Positions 8,217 through 16,702 of a DNA stretch of 49,466 nucleotides are shown piece by piece; positions within the stretch are counted from its first letter, which is position 1, and each line of letters begins with the position of its first letter. Position numbers and translations under genes: made by a program. The stretch is from CAZPHU01 sp964419255 (GTDB lineage: Bacteria; Fibrobacterota; Chitinivibrionia; Chitinivibrionales; CAYFVL01), in the NCBI GenBank assembly GCA_964419255.1, contig CAYQOU010000030.1, positions 1-49,466 of the forward strand. Direction: 5' to 3'. The notes beneath the pieces were generated by a model that did no database searches, was not told where the DNA came from, and saw nothing but the letters and a program-made list of their open reading frames with translations.

Positions 8217-9638
8217 TTATCGTTTTACTCGCACCCTGTACCGCACCTTTGCCTCACCATTTTTTGCCACTCTGACAGCAAACCTGATCGTGGATGCATC
8301 CATCTTTTCGAATTCGTGACTCCTGGTCACCACTTTCCAGTCACCGCTGAGCGGCTCCTCAACGGTAACGGTTATGTCACTGTCTTTGTGGTTGCGGAGG
8401 CTGATCTCCCAGGCACTCTCGTATGCTCCAGCACCAATCTGTTCGAAATCGGTCTGTTTCCTCTCCGCAACTATATCGAAGGCTTCCCCGGCGGTAAGTG
8501 TGATCTCTTCGTTTTTTGGGGTGTGCTCTATGCGATCCTCTCCCACAAACTGTTGACTCCCATCCGCGTCCTGTTTGTACATTCTAACCGTTCCCGCGGG
8601 AAGCGGCATGCCGAGGTTGTTTTTCTTGCTGTTTTTAACACGAAGCTCTACATTGACCGGTCTCTTCGGATCATTTGTCCGATATGGACTGAAGAAATAG
8701 TGTTGTTCTCCCTTGACGACATACTGCTTGTCCAAACCGATATCGCCGGCATTCATAAGCTGAATCTGCTTTGTCTGATTGTTTTTAATCGTGGTCTTAC
8801 GTTGAAGATCATAAAGGTGATATTCGAAAAAACCCTGCTCCTCAAATTGCGGCGCCCCCGCTCCATACTTCATCATGCGGGCGGAATCAAACATCTCGGG
8901 ACGCCGTTTTTTTACTCTGTTGATGTTTCCCGCAACAAGCTTCAGCGAGGCATTGTTGTAAGTTGCTCCACTACGATTATCTATCGTTACCCATCCGCTC
9001 AGATCACCAAAATTATCCGATTCGTCTATCACCAACACATAGTCAGCCTGCCAGCCGATCTGTTTGGTCAGATAGCTGACCTGCAACCGCTGGGTGCCTG
9101 GCCCGGTGTTTCCATACTGCCACATCAGTGTAGGTCTTGCGATTAAGTTTTCCGGTATGCGCGGTAAAGCACGATAGCCGGGATGCCCCAGAAAGATCTT
9201 GTCGCCAATCTTGAGTATCTGTCCTTCATTGTTACTCAGAAGCCTGGCTCTGGTCTCTTGCTTCTCATTGGTGTTTTCATTGAAGGTGATGACGGAGATC
9301 TCCTTGCCGACATATTTATCCAGCAATTTATCCGGGTTCATCAGATCATACTCATAATTTTGTTCGAAGATTTTAAACTCATCGGATGCGTTTATAGAAC
9401 GTACGTGAACGGAGGCGGGAATGATATGTGATGCAACATCTCCGAATCTCAACTCCCCGGATTTGGTGGCCAGACTGATCGAACGGATATCCTTAATCAT
9501 TCCCAGATCATCGTTGTATATGGTAACGGCAACCGATTGTTGATCCCTGATACTGCTTTCTACTACCGTATCCTGCTGAGAGTATGCAGACATGATCACC
9601 AAAAAAATGCAGCAGATACCCATAAACAAATGTCTCAT
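8217..9638 (-). CDS. Secreted DUF4139 domain protein
   Basis: A 473-residue protein with a signal peptide (MRHLFMG, hydrophobic core, cleavage near AYS-Q). The central and C-terminal parts match DUF4139: the GPGTQRLQVSYLTKQIGWQADY segment and the GWVTIDNRSGATYNNASLKLVAG block. A beta-rich C-terminus follows, ending in basic residues. The molecular function of the family is unknown; it occurs in exported proteins. The start at 9638 is chosen because GGGAGGGGGA precedes it at good distance; an upstream in-frame start at 9662 would lengthen the protein before the signal peptide. It appears monocistronic. Confidence 0.85.
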   Translation of the reverse strand: MRHLFMGICCIFLVIMSAYSQQDTVVESSIRDQQSVAVTIYNDDLGMIKDIRSISLATKSGELRFGDVASHIIPASVHVRSINASDEFKIFEQNYEYDLMNPDKLLDKYVGKEISVITFNENTNEKQETRARLLSNNEGQILKIGDKIFLGHPGYRALPRIPENLIARPTLMWQYGNTGPGTQRLQVSYLTKQIGWQADYVLVIDESDNFGDLSGWVTIDNRSGATYNNASLKLVAGNINRVKKRRPEMFDSARMMKYGAGAPQFEEQGFFEYHLYDLQRKTTIKNNQTKQIQLMNAGDIGLDKQYVVKGEQHYFFSPYRTNDPKRPVNVELRVKNSKKNNLGMPLPAGTVRMYKQDADGSQQFVGEDRIEHTPKNEEITLTAGEAFDIVAERKQTDFEQIGAGAYESAWEISLRNHKDSDITVTVEEPLSGDWKVVTRSHEFEKMDASTIRFAVRVAKNGEAKVRYRVRVKR

Positions 9639-9819
9639 ATGTCCCCCTCCCGAAGAAGTCAAATGGTCTCGGAAATAAAATAGTCTTTTTCTGTGTGAAT
9701 GAAAAAATAGCCTTTTACCCTCTGCAAATACCTTTTTCTACAATGTATTTTCCTGTGCTGGAAGATACACTGATAGAGTCGTTTACTTATCAGGTGCGGT
9801 TCAATGAGGAGGATATCAA

Positions 9820-10581
9820 ATGGCATTTCTGCACTGTGACTTCTACTCCGATGTGCTGGGTTTCTCCACATCAATGAATGTCATCTTGCCACAGAATACA
9901 AAAAATCAGATTGGGATGCGGTCGACCAGCCGCCGAACGCACCATCCAGTCCTCTACCTTCTGCACGGCCTGACCGATGATCATACAATCTGGCACCGCC
10001 GCACATCCATAGAAAGATACGCGGCCGGCTACGATCTGATCGTGATCATGCCTAACGTACACAGAAGCTTTTACACCGATATGCATTACGGCTATGATTA
10101 CTGGACATTTATCAGTGAAGAACTTCCTGCTGTATGCAAAGGCTTTTTTCCGATATCCACAAGACCGGAAGACACCTTTGCCGCCGGGCTTTCCATGGGA
10201 GGGTATGGAGCATTTAAGCTTGCTCTCAATTACCCTGAGCGATTTGCCGCAGCGGCGAGTCTCAGCGGACTCATGGACATCGATGCCGCCGTCGAATCAA
10301 GGCATTTTCCCCACGATATGCAACTGGTGTTCGGGAACAGCAAGCCGAGAGATTCACAGGATGATCTTTTTGCTCTGGCAGCAAGGACCTCCCCCGAAAC
10401 AGCCCCCAAACTCTTTCAGTGTTGTGGTACGGACGATTCTTTATATGAGCAGAACAAACGCTTTCAGACGTTTGCTCAAAGCCTAAACCTTCCACTCACC
10501 TACCAGGAAGGGCCTGGAGGGCATGACTGGGAATACTGGGACAGGCAGATTCGACTTGTGCTTGAGTGGCTACCGCTTTAG
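9820..10581 (+). CDS. Alpha/beta-hydrolase esterase (esterase D / FrmB type)
   Basis: A 253-residue cytoplasmic hydrolase of the putative esterase family (PF00756). The catalytic triad is visible: nucleophile Ser in GLSMGGYGAFK near residue 125, Asp in CCGTDDSLYEQN near residue 208, and His in GGHDWEYWD near residue 239. The LLHGLTDDH loop forms the oxyanion-hole region. Relatives are S-formylglutathione hydrolases and acetyl-xylan or feruloyl esterases; the substrate is not predictable and there is no signal peptide. AGGAGG lies eight bases before the ATG. Confidence 0.92.
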   Translation: MAFLHCDFYSDVLGFSTSMNVILPQNTKNQIGMRSTSRRTHHPVLYLLHGLTDDHTIWHRRTSIERYAAGYDLIVIMPNVHRSFYTDMHYGYDYWTFISEELPAVCKGFFPISTRPEDTFAAGLSMGGYGAFKLALNYPERFAAAASLSGLMDIDAAVESRHFPHDMQLVFGNSKPRDSQDDLFALAARTSPETAPKLFQCCGTDDSLYEQNKRFQTFAQSLNLPLTYQEGPGGHDWEYWDRQIRLVLEWLPL

Positions 10582-11065
10582 ATATTCATGATTTGCATGC
10601 ACACGAAAAGAATCTTCTCATTTATCAATAGCAATTTACTCCCATCCACATCAACCTACTCGAAGTGCGGAAGTATTGAGGCTGTTTTTTGATTTTTTCC
10701 TGTATATTTTCCTTCTTCTTTCCATTATTTTCGGGAGTTTGCACGTCTTATTTATTTCAGCTATACTATTGCGATAACATTGCTCCATATTATGTAGAGG
10801 GTACAACTCACTGTCTCAATGACGTATTTTTTGTTTCAGGAGAGAAGTAGATTCTTTTTGTGACACCCGCCCTGCATTCCCGTCCCCCCACCCCGCTTCA
10901 GCGGAAAGGGGGAATAAAGGACGAAAAGGGGGAAAAGCACGCCTATTGCTGTGTATGATATGTGCAGTTCTTTTTCAAGTATCTGAATCTATACTCTCCG
11001 GCTCTGCCGGACCGGGGGCTTAAATTATCAACTTTTTTTTCGGAAACGGGGTACAGCTACAATCT
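10582..11065. other. Intergenic stretch without a recognised gene
   Basis: About 480 bp with no convincing coding frame. It contains a purine-rich AAAGGGGGAATAAAGG stretch near 10904 and the palindrome CCGGCTCTGCCGG at 10998-11010, also found at 7403-7415. No RNA gene was recognised. The promoter for the GNAT-M20 pair should lie in the last 150 bp but is not clear. Confidence 0.4.
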
Positions 11066-11728
11066 ATGACAAACAAGAAGCAACAACAAGGTACAAAAAA
11101 GCCTGCCGAGATCAATGATCAGGACATGGGTGAGATAACCATCCGCCAGATGGAGCTGGAAGATTTGCCCCGTGTCTTTTCGCTCGGGGAAGAGATCTTT
11201 ACCGCCGAAAAATGGCCTAACCTTTACCGCACATGGGACGAGTATGAGGTGGTTGGGTTGTTTGCCTCCGATGGAGAATTTTGCCTGGTGGCGGAAGCCG
11301 ATGACAGGATTATTGGTTTTTCGCTGGGTACCCTTATCGACAAGCGCCACAGCGCCTGGAGCTACGGATATCTGTTATGGCTCGGGGTTTGCCCGGAAGC
11401 ACGCCGCACGGGGGTCGGTAAGCGCCTCCTCAATCGCATGACGGCCCTTTTCATCGAAGACGGTGCACGAATGATGATCCTCGATACCGAAGAGGAAAAC
11501 GAAGGGGCGGTCAATTTCTTTGAGTCGCAGGGCTTCGGCAATCGGGTTGAGCATATATACTTATCAAAGAATCTGAGCACGCATCCTAAGTATCTTAAGA
11601 AGCGCAAACACAAACGCAAGCATGCCGATATAGAAAAGATAACATTAAGCAAACGCAAGAAAGACATCGGTACGGTTATCCCCTCGAAAGCCGATTTCTC
11701 AGACATTAAGGGTAAAGAAAAAAAATGA
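11066..11728 (+). CDS. GNAT family N-acetyltransferase with lysine-rich tail
   Basis: A 220-residue protein. The GNAT domain spans roughly residues 25-170, with the acetyl-CoA loop ARRTGVGKRLLNRM near residues 113-126 and the terminal NEGAVNFFESQGF segment. It most resembles RimI-like protein or amino-acid acetyltransferases. A basic tail of about 45 residues (KKRKHKRKH and similar) follows; such tails suggest contact with nucleic acid or ribosomes. Met26 is an alternative start closer to the domain. The stop overlaps the start of the M20 peptidase gene in ATGA, so the two are co-transcribed and translationally coupled. Substrate unknown. Confidence 0.86.
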   Translation: MTNKKQQQGTKKPAEINDQDMGEITIRQMELEDLPRVFSLGEEIFTAEKWPNLYRTWDEYEVVGLFASDGEFCLVAEADDRIIGFSLGTLIDKRHSAWSYGYLLWLGVCPEARRTGVGKRLLNRMTALFIEDGARMMILDTEEENEGAVNFFESQGFGNRVEHIYLSKNLSTHPKYLKKRKHKRKHADIEKITLSKRKKDIGTVIPSKADFSDIKGKEKK

Positions 11729-12888
11729 AACGGTCATTATCAGTGCTTGACACGATTAATCCCGAACGTCTGCGTCGACTGCTTATAGATGCTGTCAACC
11801 AGTACAGTCCCTCATATGCGGAGGCACCGGCAACAAAGGTGTTTGCTCTGGCCTTGAAAAAGGCGGGCATCCCCACTACCCTCCAGCGGGTCACCAGCGA
11901 ACACAATCTGAGTGAGCGGGCAAACATCATAGCCAGCATCGGCCCACCACCAACAGAGCTTCTTCTGGTGGGACATGTCGATACGATCGACCTGTGGCAC
12001 AGCGGAACGCATAAGGCGCGGGTGGAAGGTGACCGGCTCAGCGGACTGGGATCGGCGGACATGAAATCGGGGTGTGCCGCTATCGTGGAGGCTCTATGTG
12101 CAGTTTCAGAGAGCGGACTGCCTCTGTGTAAAGGTGTAAGTATCGCCCTGGTTGTCGGTGAAGAAGAGTATGGTGACGGCTCGGAGGCTCTGCTGAAAAA
12201 GATTGAATCTCCCATAACAATCATCGGCGAGCCGACGCGACTTACTCCGTGCATAAGCCATTCCGGATATCTGGAGGCCCGCCTGGTCAGCAAAGGACAG
12301 AGAGTTCATGCGGCGCTGCCGGAAAACGGCTGTAACGCAATCGATGCCATGCTTCGGTGGGTATTGCACATCTCACAGATGTGCGCCGAACACTCATCCA
12401 CCGGTGAGACTATAGCAGTCAACCCTCGGGAGATCCGTGGTGGAGAAGCAGGATTTGTTGTCGCAGAACATTGCGAAGCTTTTATTGATTTTCACCTTCC
12501 ACCCACGGTTTCTTATGATCAGATACAGACGATTATCGTTGAAGCTCGGAAAAATGTGCTTGCGGAATACTGTGAAGCCAGCCTTGAGTATGAGAAGTAT
12601 TACTGGTCGCCGGGTTTTCAGAGATACGAAAACGACGCCTGCTTTTCGAAACTAAAGAAAGCTTTTAATCGTGCCGGGTTTTCGTGGCAGCCCTCGGTCT
12701 TTCGTTCCCACTCTGATGCAGGACTTTTCCACAGAAACGGGTCACTTACAGTTGTATGCGGTCCGGGTGATCTTGCAGCCGCGCACAGCAGAGATGAATG
12801 GGTTAGCCTGGAGGAGGTTGAACGCGCGGCGCATATCTATACCGCAATAATCCTTGATCTGTGCGGCACCAAAACAGTGATTGGCTGA
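11725..12888 (+). CDS. M20 family metallopeptidase/deacetylase (ArgE/DapE/CPG2 type)
   Basis: A 387-residue zinc hydrolase. Metal ligands are visible: His in GHVDT near residue 77, the bridging Asp in GSADMKSG near residue 112, the Glu pair in GEEEYGDGS, and the late His in AAHSRDEW near residue 351. The dimerisation domain sits between the two halves. Members deacetylate acetyl-amino acids (ArgE), desuccinylate DAP precursors (DapE) or cleave C-terminal residues. The exact substrate cannot be fixed, and no arginine or lysine biosynthesis genes are nearby. The ATGA overlap with the preceding GNAT gene suggests an acetylation/deacetylation pair. Confidence 0.88.
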   Translation: MKRSLSVLDTINPERLRRLLIDAVNQYSPSYAEAPATKVFALALKKAGIPTTLQRVTSEHNLSERANIIASIGPPPTELLLVGHVDTIDLWHSGTHKARVEGDRLSGLGSADMKSGCAAIVEALCAVSESGLPLCKGVSIALVVGEEEYGDGSEALLKKIESPITIIGEPTRLTPCISHSGYLEARLVSKGQRVHAALPENGCNAIDAMLRWVLHISQMCAEHSSTGETIAVNPREIRGGEAGFVVAEHCEAFIDFHLPPTVSYDQIQTIIVEARKNVLAEYCEASLEYEKYYWSPGFQRYENDACFSKLKKAFNRAGFSWQPSVFRSHSDAGLFHRNGSLTVVCGPGDLAAAHSRDEWVSLEEVERAAHIYTAIILDLCGTKTVIG

Positions 12889-12913
12889 TTCTCAGCAGCT
12901 CAATATGCGCACC

Positions 12914-12947
12914 AAAAAAAGGTCGTTCCCACAAAGGAACAACCTTT
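12914..12947 (-). terminator. Intrinsic terminator downstream of HU
   Basis: On the minus strand, AAAGGTTGTTCC pairs with GGAACGACCTTT around a six-base loop and runs into a T-tract. One wobble position remains. It sits between the converging M20 and HU genes. Confidence 0.85.
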
Positions 12948-12972
12948 ACATATAAACCTTTGACAAACAAGC

Positions 12973-13239
12973 TTAAATAACGTCTTTGTATGCCTTGGCG
13001 GGCTTGAACTTGACGTTTTTCGAAGCTTTGATCTTGATCTGTTCACCAGTCTGTGGGTTTCTTCCCTTGCGTGCCTTTCTCTTTACAACCGAGAAAGTAC
13101 CGAAACCGGCAATCTGCACACCTTCCTTCTTTGTTGCTTTCTTGATGCTTTCCAGAACGGAATTTACTGCTGCAGTAGCATCCTTTTTGGACAGCTCAAC
13201 TTCACTGGCGACTTTTTCGATCAGATCACCTTTGTTCAT
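12973..13239 (-). CDS. hup: HU family DNA-binding protein
   Basis: An 88-residue HU/IHF fold protein: N-terminal helices (MNKGDLIEKVA), the GFGTFSVVKRKARKGRNPQTGE arm with the conserved GRNPxTG signature near residues 58-64, and a C-terminal KNVKFKPAKAYKD end. It bends and compacts DNA in the nucleoid as a dimer. Length and motifs are standard. It is monocistronic, with AAGGAG upstream and a terminator behind. HU and IHF subunits are hard to separate by eye; HU is more likely. Confidence 0.96.
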   Translation of the reverse strand: MNKGDLIEKVASEVELSKKDATAAVNSVLESIKKATKKEGVQIAGFGTFSVVKRKARKGRNPQTGEQIKIKASKNVKFKPAKAYKDVI

Positions 13240-13438
13240 ATAAGGACTCCTTGAAGATTTTGGTGGTTGTGGTACACGCTCGTATTTGTATCAGGAACGA
13301 GTAATTCCCCAAGCAGTAAACCATGAGTAATTTTTTTTTTTTAAAATTCTACTCAGGCGACTTTCTTCAATATATATGTAAATTCAATTCGTGACAAGTA
13401 AAATATGCATAGAATACGCATGTTTATTGAAATTTTTG

Positions 13439-13470
13439 GTCAAAACCCCCGCAAAATAGGGGGTTTTGAC
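13439..13470. terminator. 12-bp perfect hairpin downstream of the NucS-like gene
   Basis: GTCAAAACCCCC (13439-13450) and GGGGGTTTTGAC (13459-13470) form a perfect stem with an eight-base loop. On the minus strand it follows the NucS-like gene and probably ends its transcript, although no clean T-tract follows. Confidence 0.65.
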
Positions 13471-13506
13471 ATACAAACGCCAGAAAAACCACGAACAAAA
13501 GAGGGT

Positions 13507-14280
13507 TCAGTCCATGATGGGAACGTCTCTCAGTGAAATATTCAGCTCGTATTCTTTCAAAAAAACATCATCAAGCTGGCTTAAGGCATAGCGTACCGTA
13601 TCCGGAATTTTCGAACCAATAAGATATGCACGAACCTTTCTACCGTTGGCCACATGTTTTTTCACCCAGTTGCGGAAGCCAAGCAGTTGGCCGCTTGAAG
13701 ATTGTGCGGAATATACCTTCTCGATCTGTACAACAATAAGCCCCCCCTCCCGGTCCACGGCAAGTAGATCAATTCTGCCGATATCAGTCTGGTATTCAAA
13801 ACCATCGTTTCCGGCATCATCCACGAAAAACTCAAGCCCCTCCTCGATAACCTCCAGGTGCTTGGCAAGGTAGGTCAACAGCTGATTCTCCTGGATGAAA
13901 CCGTTGCTGACAAAGATATCCTCAGGCTTCCCATGCCTGGGTTCAATCTTATGAACCTGCAAGAAACCATGCTCATCCTGAGCTATCTCCCAGTTGCCAT
14001 GAATACGTGGATCGTAGAGTTCTACGCGGCCCCGGTCGGTGCGAAAAAGAAAGTCGATCTCGGTGTCGGCCTTGCGCGGCTTCTGATTTTCAGGATAATG
14101 AATGCGCGATTCGTGATTTACCGTACAGACAATTATCTGACACTGTACCGTATTTGCGTTAGTACCGGGGTAGTGTTCCAGTACCCAGTCACGAAGGGAG
14201 GAGATGGTAGCCTTACCGGCCCTGGCCTCTATCCCTTCACGAATCATCTGCCAGATCGGTTGTTTCGTTCGCGTACTCAT
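13507..14280 (-). CDS. NucS-like PD-(D/E)XK protein with degenerate catalytic motif
   Basis: A 257-residue protein. The N-terminal 90 residues look like a winged-helix module (IREGIEARAGKATISSLRDWV...NANTVQCQI). The C-terminal part matches the endonuclease NucS/DUF91 nuclease domain: GLEFFVDD, GFEYQTDIGRIDLLAVDREGG, then GQLLGFRNWVKKHVANGRKVRAYLIG. In active relatives the strand after LLAVD reads like VVELKR; here it reads VVQIEK, so the catalytic Glu and Lys are replaced by Gln and Glu. The Asp in GRIDLL is kept. It may therefore bind DNA without cutting, or use a shifted residue. It stands alone, with no methylase or defence partner visible. Confidence 0.7.
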   Translation of the reverse strand: MSTRTKQPIWQMIREGIEARAGKATISSLRDWVLEHYPGTNANTVQCQIIVCTVNHESRIHYPENQKPRKADTEIDFLFRTDRGRVELYDPRIHGNWEIAQDEHGFLQVHKIEPRHGKPEDIFVSNGFIQENQLLTYLAKHLEVIEEGLEFFVDDAGNDGFEYQTDIGRIDLLAVDREGGLIVVQIEKVYSAQSSSGQLLGFRNWVKKHVANGRKVRAYLIGSKIPDTVRYALSQLDDVFLKEYELNISLRDVPIMD

Positions 14281-14835
14281 GTCTACCCCTTTCGCTGTTT
14301 ATCACCAGTTGGTCGGCGCATTAACCTGTTTTTTTTGTCACCACTTAGGCAGCCGTTATACTATAGAATTGACGTTTTTGCAAAATCCGCGCCATAGGCT
14401 ATCTGAAAAATGCGTCTTTCGAAATTTGACGTATCGATTTTCCATCGTTATCTTTCTATATTATCCACAATGTACTACATCTGTGGTCGAGCGCCGGCTG
14501 ATAGCCCTGGCTGCCACAACTTTTCCGGTTCATCCTTAACAAACCGGCTCCTCAAAAGCCAACCAGCTCTCATCCCGGCGCACACATGTGCAGTGTAATA
14601 CCTGAGCTGAGCAACTCTCGCGCGACGATTCGCATAATCTTCTGAGGCATGAGAGCTTCAACACTCGTGTGAATTTCCTCAGAGGCTATTCCCCACGAGT
14701 GCACGATTGCATCACCCTCCTCTTCCCTTAAGGGGACGGTACGACCAATCCGCTCGGAATCGCTCGATTCAGGCAAGTGAAATGTTTTTTTCTTCCCCGA
14801 CCACCGCGCGGGAAATAACCAGAGAGAGGAAATTT
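14281..14835. other. Intergenic stretch with a dispersed short repeat
   Basis: No convincing gene. A 68-codon minus-strand frame (14570-14776) starting at TTG lacks a good ribosome-binding site and is not called. The palindromic core GAATCGCTCGATTC (14757-14770) continues into AGGC; related sequences occur at 7299, 24667, 31225 and 48652. The region must hold the divergent promoters of the NucS-like gene and the lipoprotein gene. Confidence 0.4.
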
Positions 14836-15807
14836 ATGACATATAAAACATTTAAGCAGTTCCTTCTTATTCTCCTCATCCTTTCCGCCTGCATAAACGC
14901 CGACGAATTTCTCAGAGATCATCAGCGAAAACATAAATCGAAGCTGGAAAGCTGGTCATTTGCACTTCGTCTCCATAACAAACAGGATACGATTCATACA
15001 GTCGTTTTCTTCGTATCCGGAAAAATGCTTTTCATGTCAGGCAACTATGTGTATAGCGGCACCTACAATAATGCAGACGGCACCTTTGTCAGTGAAGGGA
15101 AAGCTCTTGTGCCGCCATTTCAACTTGTCCGCCACAACCATAAACGCCTTGACGAGCGGTTTGATAATGATCGCATATACATCGATCTCGGGAGTGGTGA
15201 GTTGAATCTTGACATACGTCTACCCATCGGCAAAACCACGATATCAGCGCCTTTGGAAAGCACCCCCATACGGTTTGCCGACATTTTCACCAAACCACAG
15301 ACCCGAGCACGATTCGAATGGTATCTAAGCCCCCTGTGTGACATAACCGCAAGAATCGAAAACCGTCCCGGCACGTACAAAGGGGAAGGATACTTTCAGC
15401 ATTTCTGGGGAGATGAAGCTGAGCAGAATGCCGACTGGATGGTAGCACACCTGGAGGATGGCAGCATGCTTATAGGTGCACACTTTTCTCCCGAAGCTGC
15501 CAAAAAGCCCTGGTTACCGGAGGATTATCTTCTGCGGGTTACACCGGAGGGTGCTAAAAAAATGCATGATGATATTTCATTTACCGTTCAGAAGTCTTTG
15601 CGGGGAAAGAAAGGTCTGTATCCTACATCCTTTGAGATAAACACCGTCCGCGGCGACAGAGTCAGATTCGATGCCTATAAGGAGAAACAACTCTCAAAGA
15701 TTCATACACGCGAGGCATGGAACGGCTTCGGCGGTGTCAGTGCGGAAATTGAAGGGGAAAAATACAAGGGATGGGCATATTTTTCACCCTTCATGAGAAA
15801 AGAATAG
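14836..15807 (+). CDS. Predicted lipoprotein with CrtC/AttH-like lipocalin features
   Basis: A 323-residue protein beginning with a type II signal peptide: MTYKTFKQ, a Leu/Ile-rich core and an LSAC lipobox, so Cys20 should be lipidated. The mature part is beta-rich. Its GYFQHFWGDEAEQNADWMVAHLEDGSML segment (given here only as a landmark near residues 190-217) recalls carotenoid hydratase (CrtC)/AttH proteins. Function and substrate are unknown; the resemblance is by eye. GAGAGGAAATTT precedes the ATG at 14836; an upstream in-frame ATG at 14707 has no support. It stands alone, convergent with rex copy 2 through a shared hairpin. Confidence 0.6.
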   Translation: MTYKTFKQFLLILLILSACINADEFLRDHQRKHKSKLESWSFALRLHNKQDTIHTVVFFVSGKMLFMSGNYVYSGTYNNADGTFVSEGKALVPPFQLVRHNHKRLDERFDNDRIYIDLGSGELNLDIRLPIGKTTISAPLESTPIRFADIFTKPQTRARFEWYLSPLCDITARIENRPGTYKGEGYFQHFWGDEAEQNADWMVAHLEDGSMLIGAHFSPEAAKKPWLPEDYLLRVTPEGAKKMHDDISFTVQKSLRGKKGLYPTSFEINTVRGDRVRFDAYKEKQLSKIHTREAWNGFGGVSAEIEGEKYKGWAYFSPFMRKE

Positions 15808-15808
15808 A

Positions 15809-15839
15809 GCAGGGAGGAGTCCTCTGTCAGACTCCCTGC
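15809..15839. terminator. Hairpin between the convergent lipoprotein and rex genes
   Basis: GCAGGGAG (15809-15816) pairs with CTCCCTGC (15832-15839). It spans the end of the rex copy 2 reading frame and follows the lipoprotein stop. It has no T-tract, so the terminator call is tentative. Confidence 0.45.
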
Positions 15840-16468
15840 ACTCCGGTTTTTTCCATTGCATTCACAAAATAGATCAGATTCTCCAGTTCGAGCTCAAGGT
15901 TAACGTTGTTGACCACACATCCATCCGGAGCCTTCAGCTGAATGGGAGAAAAGTTCAAAACCCCCTTGATCCCGGCTGCGGTCATTTGTTCAAGAGTCGC
16001 CTGAGCGGCCACATCGGGTACCGCAATTATTCCAATTTTTATTTTGTGTTCCTTGACAAAGCCATCTATCTGATCAAGATGCAGCACCGGAACGGAATCT
16101 CGCGTATTCTGCTTGGCTGGATCGATATCGAAGCCGGCGACTATTTTTATCCCTTCCTTTTCGAAATTCTTGTATTTCAAAAGTGCGGTTCCCAGATTGC
16201 CGGCTCCCACCAGCACTACCTTCTGCAGTTCATTCTTGCCCAAAATATCATTTAGTTTGTCAAGCAGCGCTTCAATCTGATATCCGCCCCGTTTGTTTCC
16301 CTGTATACCAAACAGAGAAAAGTCTTTCCTCACCTGTGCAGAGGTTACACCAACAGCTTCCGCAAGATACTCAGAGAATATTTTCACAAAACCCAAAGAC
16401 TGGAAGCGATACAGAGCGTTTTTGTATCGGGATAGTCGCGTGATTACTTTTTTGTTTTTCCTTACCAC
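15827..16468 (-). CDS. rex: Redox-sensing transcriptional repressor Rex (copy 2)
   Basis: A 213-residue Rex protein. The winged helix contains TSAQVRKDFSLFG near residues 41-53 and GNKRGGYQIEALL. The Rossmann domain has GAGNLGTALLKY near residues 88-99 and the acidic FDIDP that contacts the NAD ribose. Translation probably starts at GTG (AAGGA upstream). It differs considerably from copy 1 in the recognition helix region, so the two may read different operators or NADH ranges. It lies 235 bp downstream of hydA copy 1, separated by a hairpin, and may be expressed with or apart from that operon. Confidence 0.92.
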   Translation of the reverse strand: MVRKNKKVITRLSRYKNALYRFQSLGFVKIFSEYLAEAVGVTSAQVRKDFSLFGIQGNKRGGYQIEALLDKLNDILGKNELQKVVLVGAGNLGTALLKYKNFEKEGIKIVAGFDIDPAKQNTRDSVPVLHLDQIDGFVKEHKIKIGIIAVPDVAAQATLEQMTAAGIKGVLNFSPIQLKAPDGCVVNNVNLELELENLIYFVNAMEKTGVQGV

Positions 16469-16659
16469 AAGTTTTTCCTTTCTATGCAGAGACGACCCAT
16501 CTTCAAGAATAGATACTCTCCACCATCAGTAAAAAGAACAGTATTCTTATATGCCTCTGTCATACATCTACTTCATCTTAGACAATTCTCCCCGCCTGGA
16601 TAATTCTGGCCTGGCTAAAAATTACCCCCCCCAGGGTGAATAATACATTCATTGACGAA

Positions 16660-16694
16660 GAAATGGCGGCCTCACTCAACAGTGAGGCCATTTC
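16660..16694 (-). terminator. Hairpin at the end of the first hydrogenase operon
   Basis: AGTGAGGCC pairs with GGCCTCACT around a four-base loop, extended by GAAATG/CATTTC after a two-base bulge. It lies nine bases past the hydA stop on the minus strand. The T-tract is short, so termination may be partial, leaving read-through into rex. Confidence 0.6.
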
Positions 16695-16702
16695 CACCAT
16701 GC

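Noticed and set aside
10858..11010. Riboswitch or small RNA in the purine-rich intergenic stretch
   Set aside because: Only a five-bp palindrome and GA-rich sequence are visible; no known consensus or stable fold was recognised.
14570..14776. 68-codon minus-strand frame upstream of the lipoprotein gene
   Set aside because: It starts at TTG without a usable ribosome-binding site, overlaps a repeat and the promoter region, and matches no family known to me.
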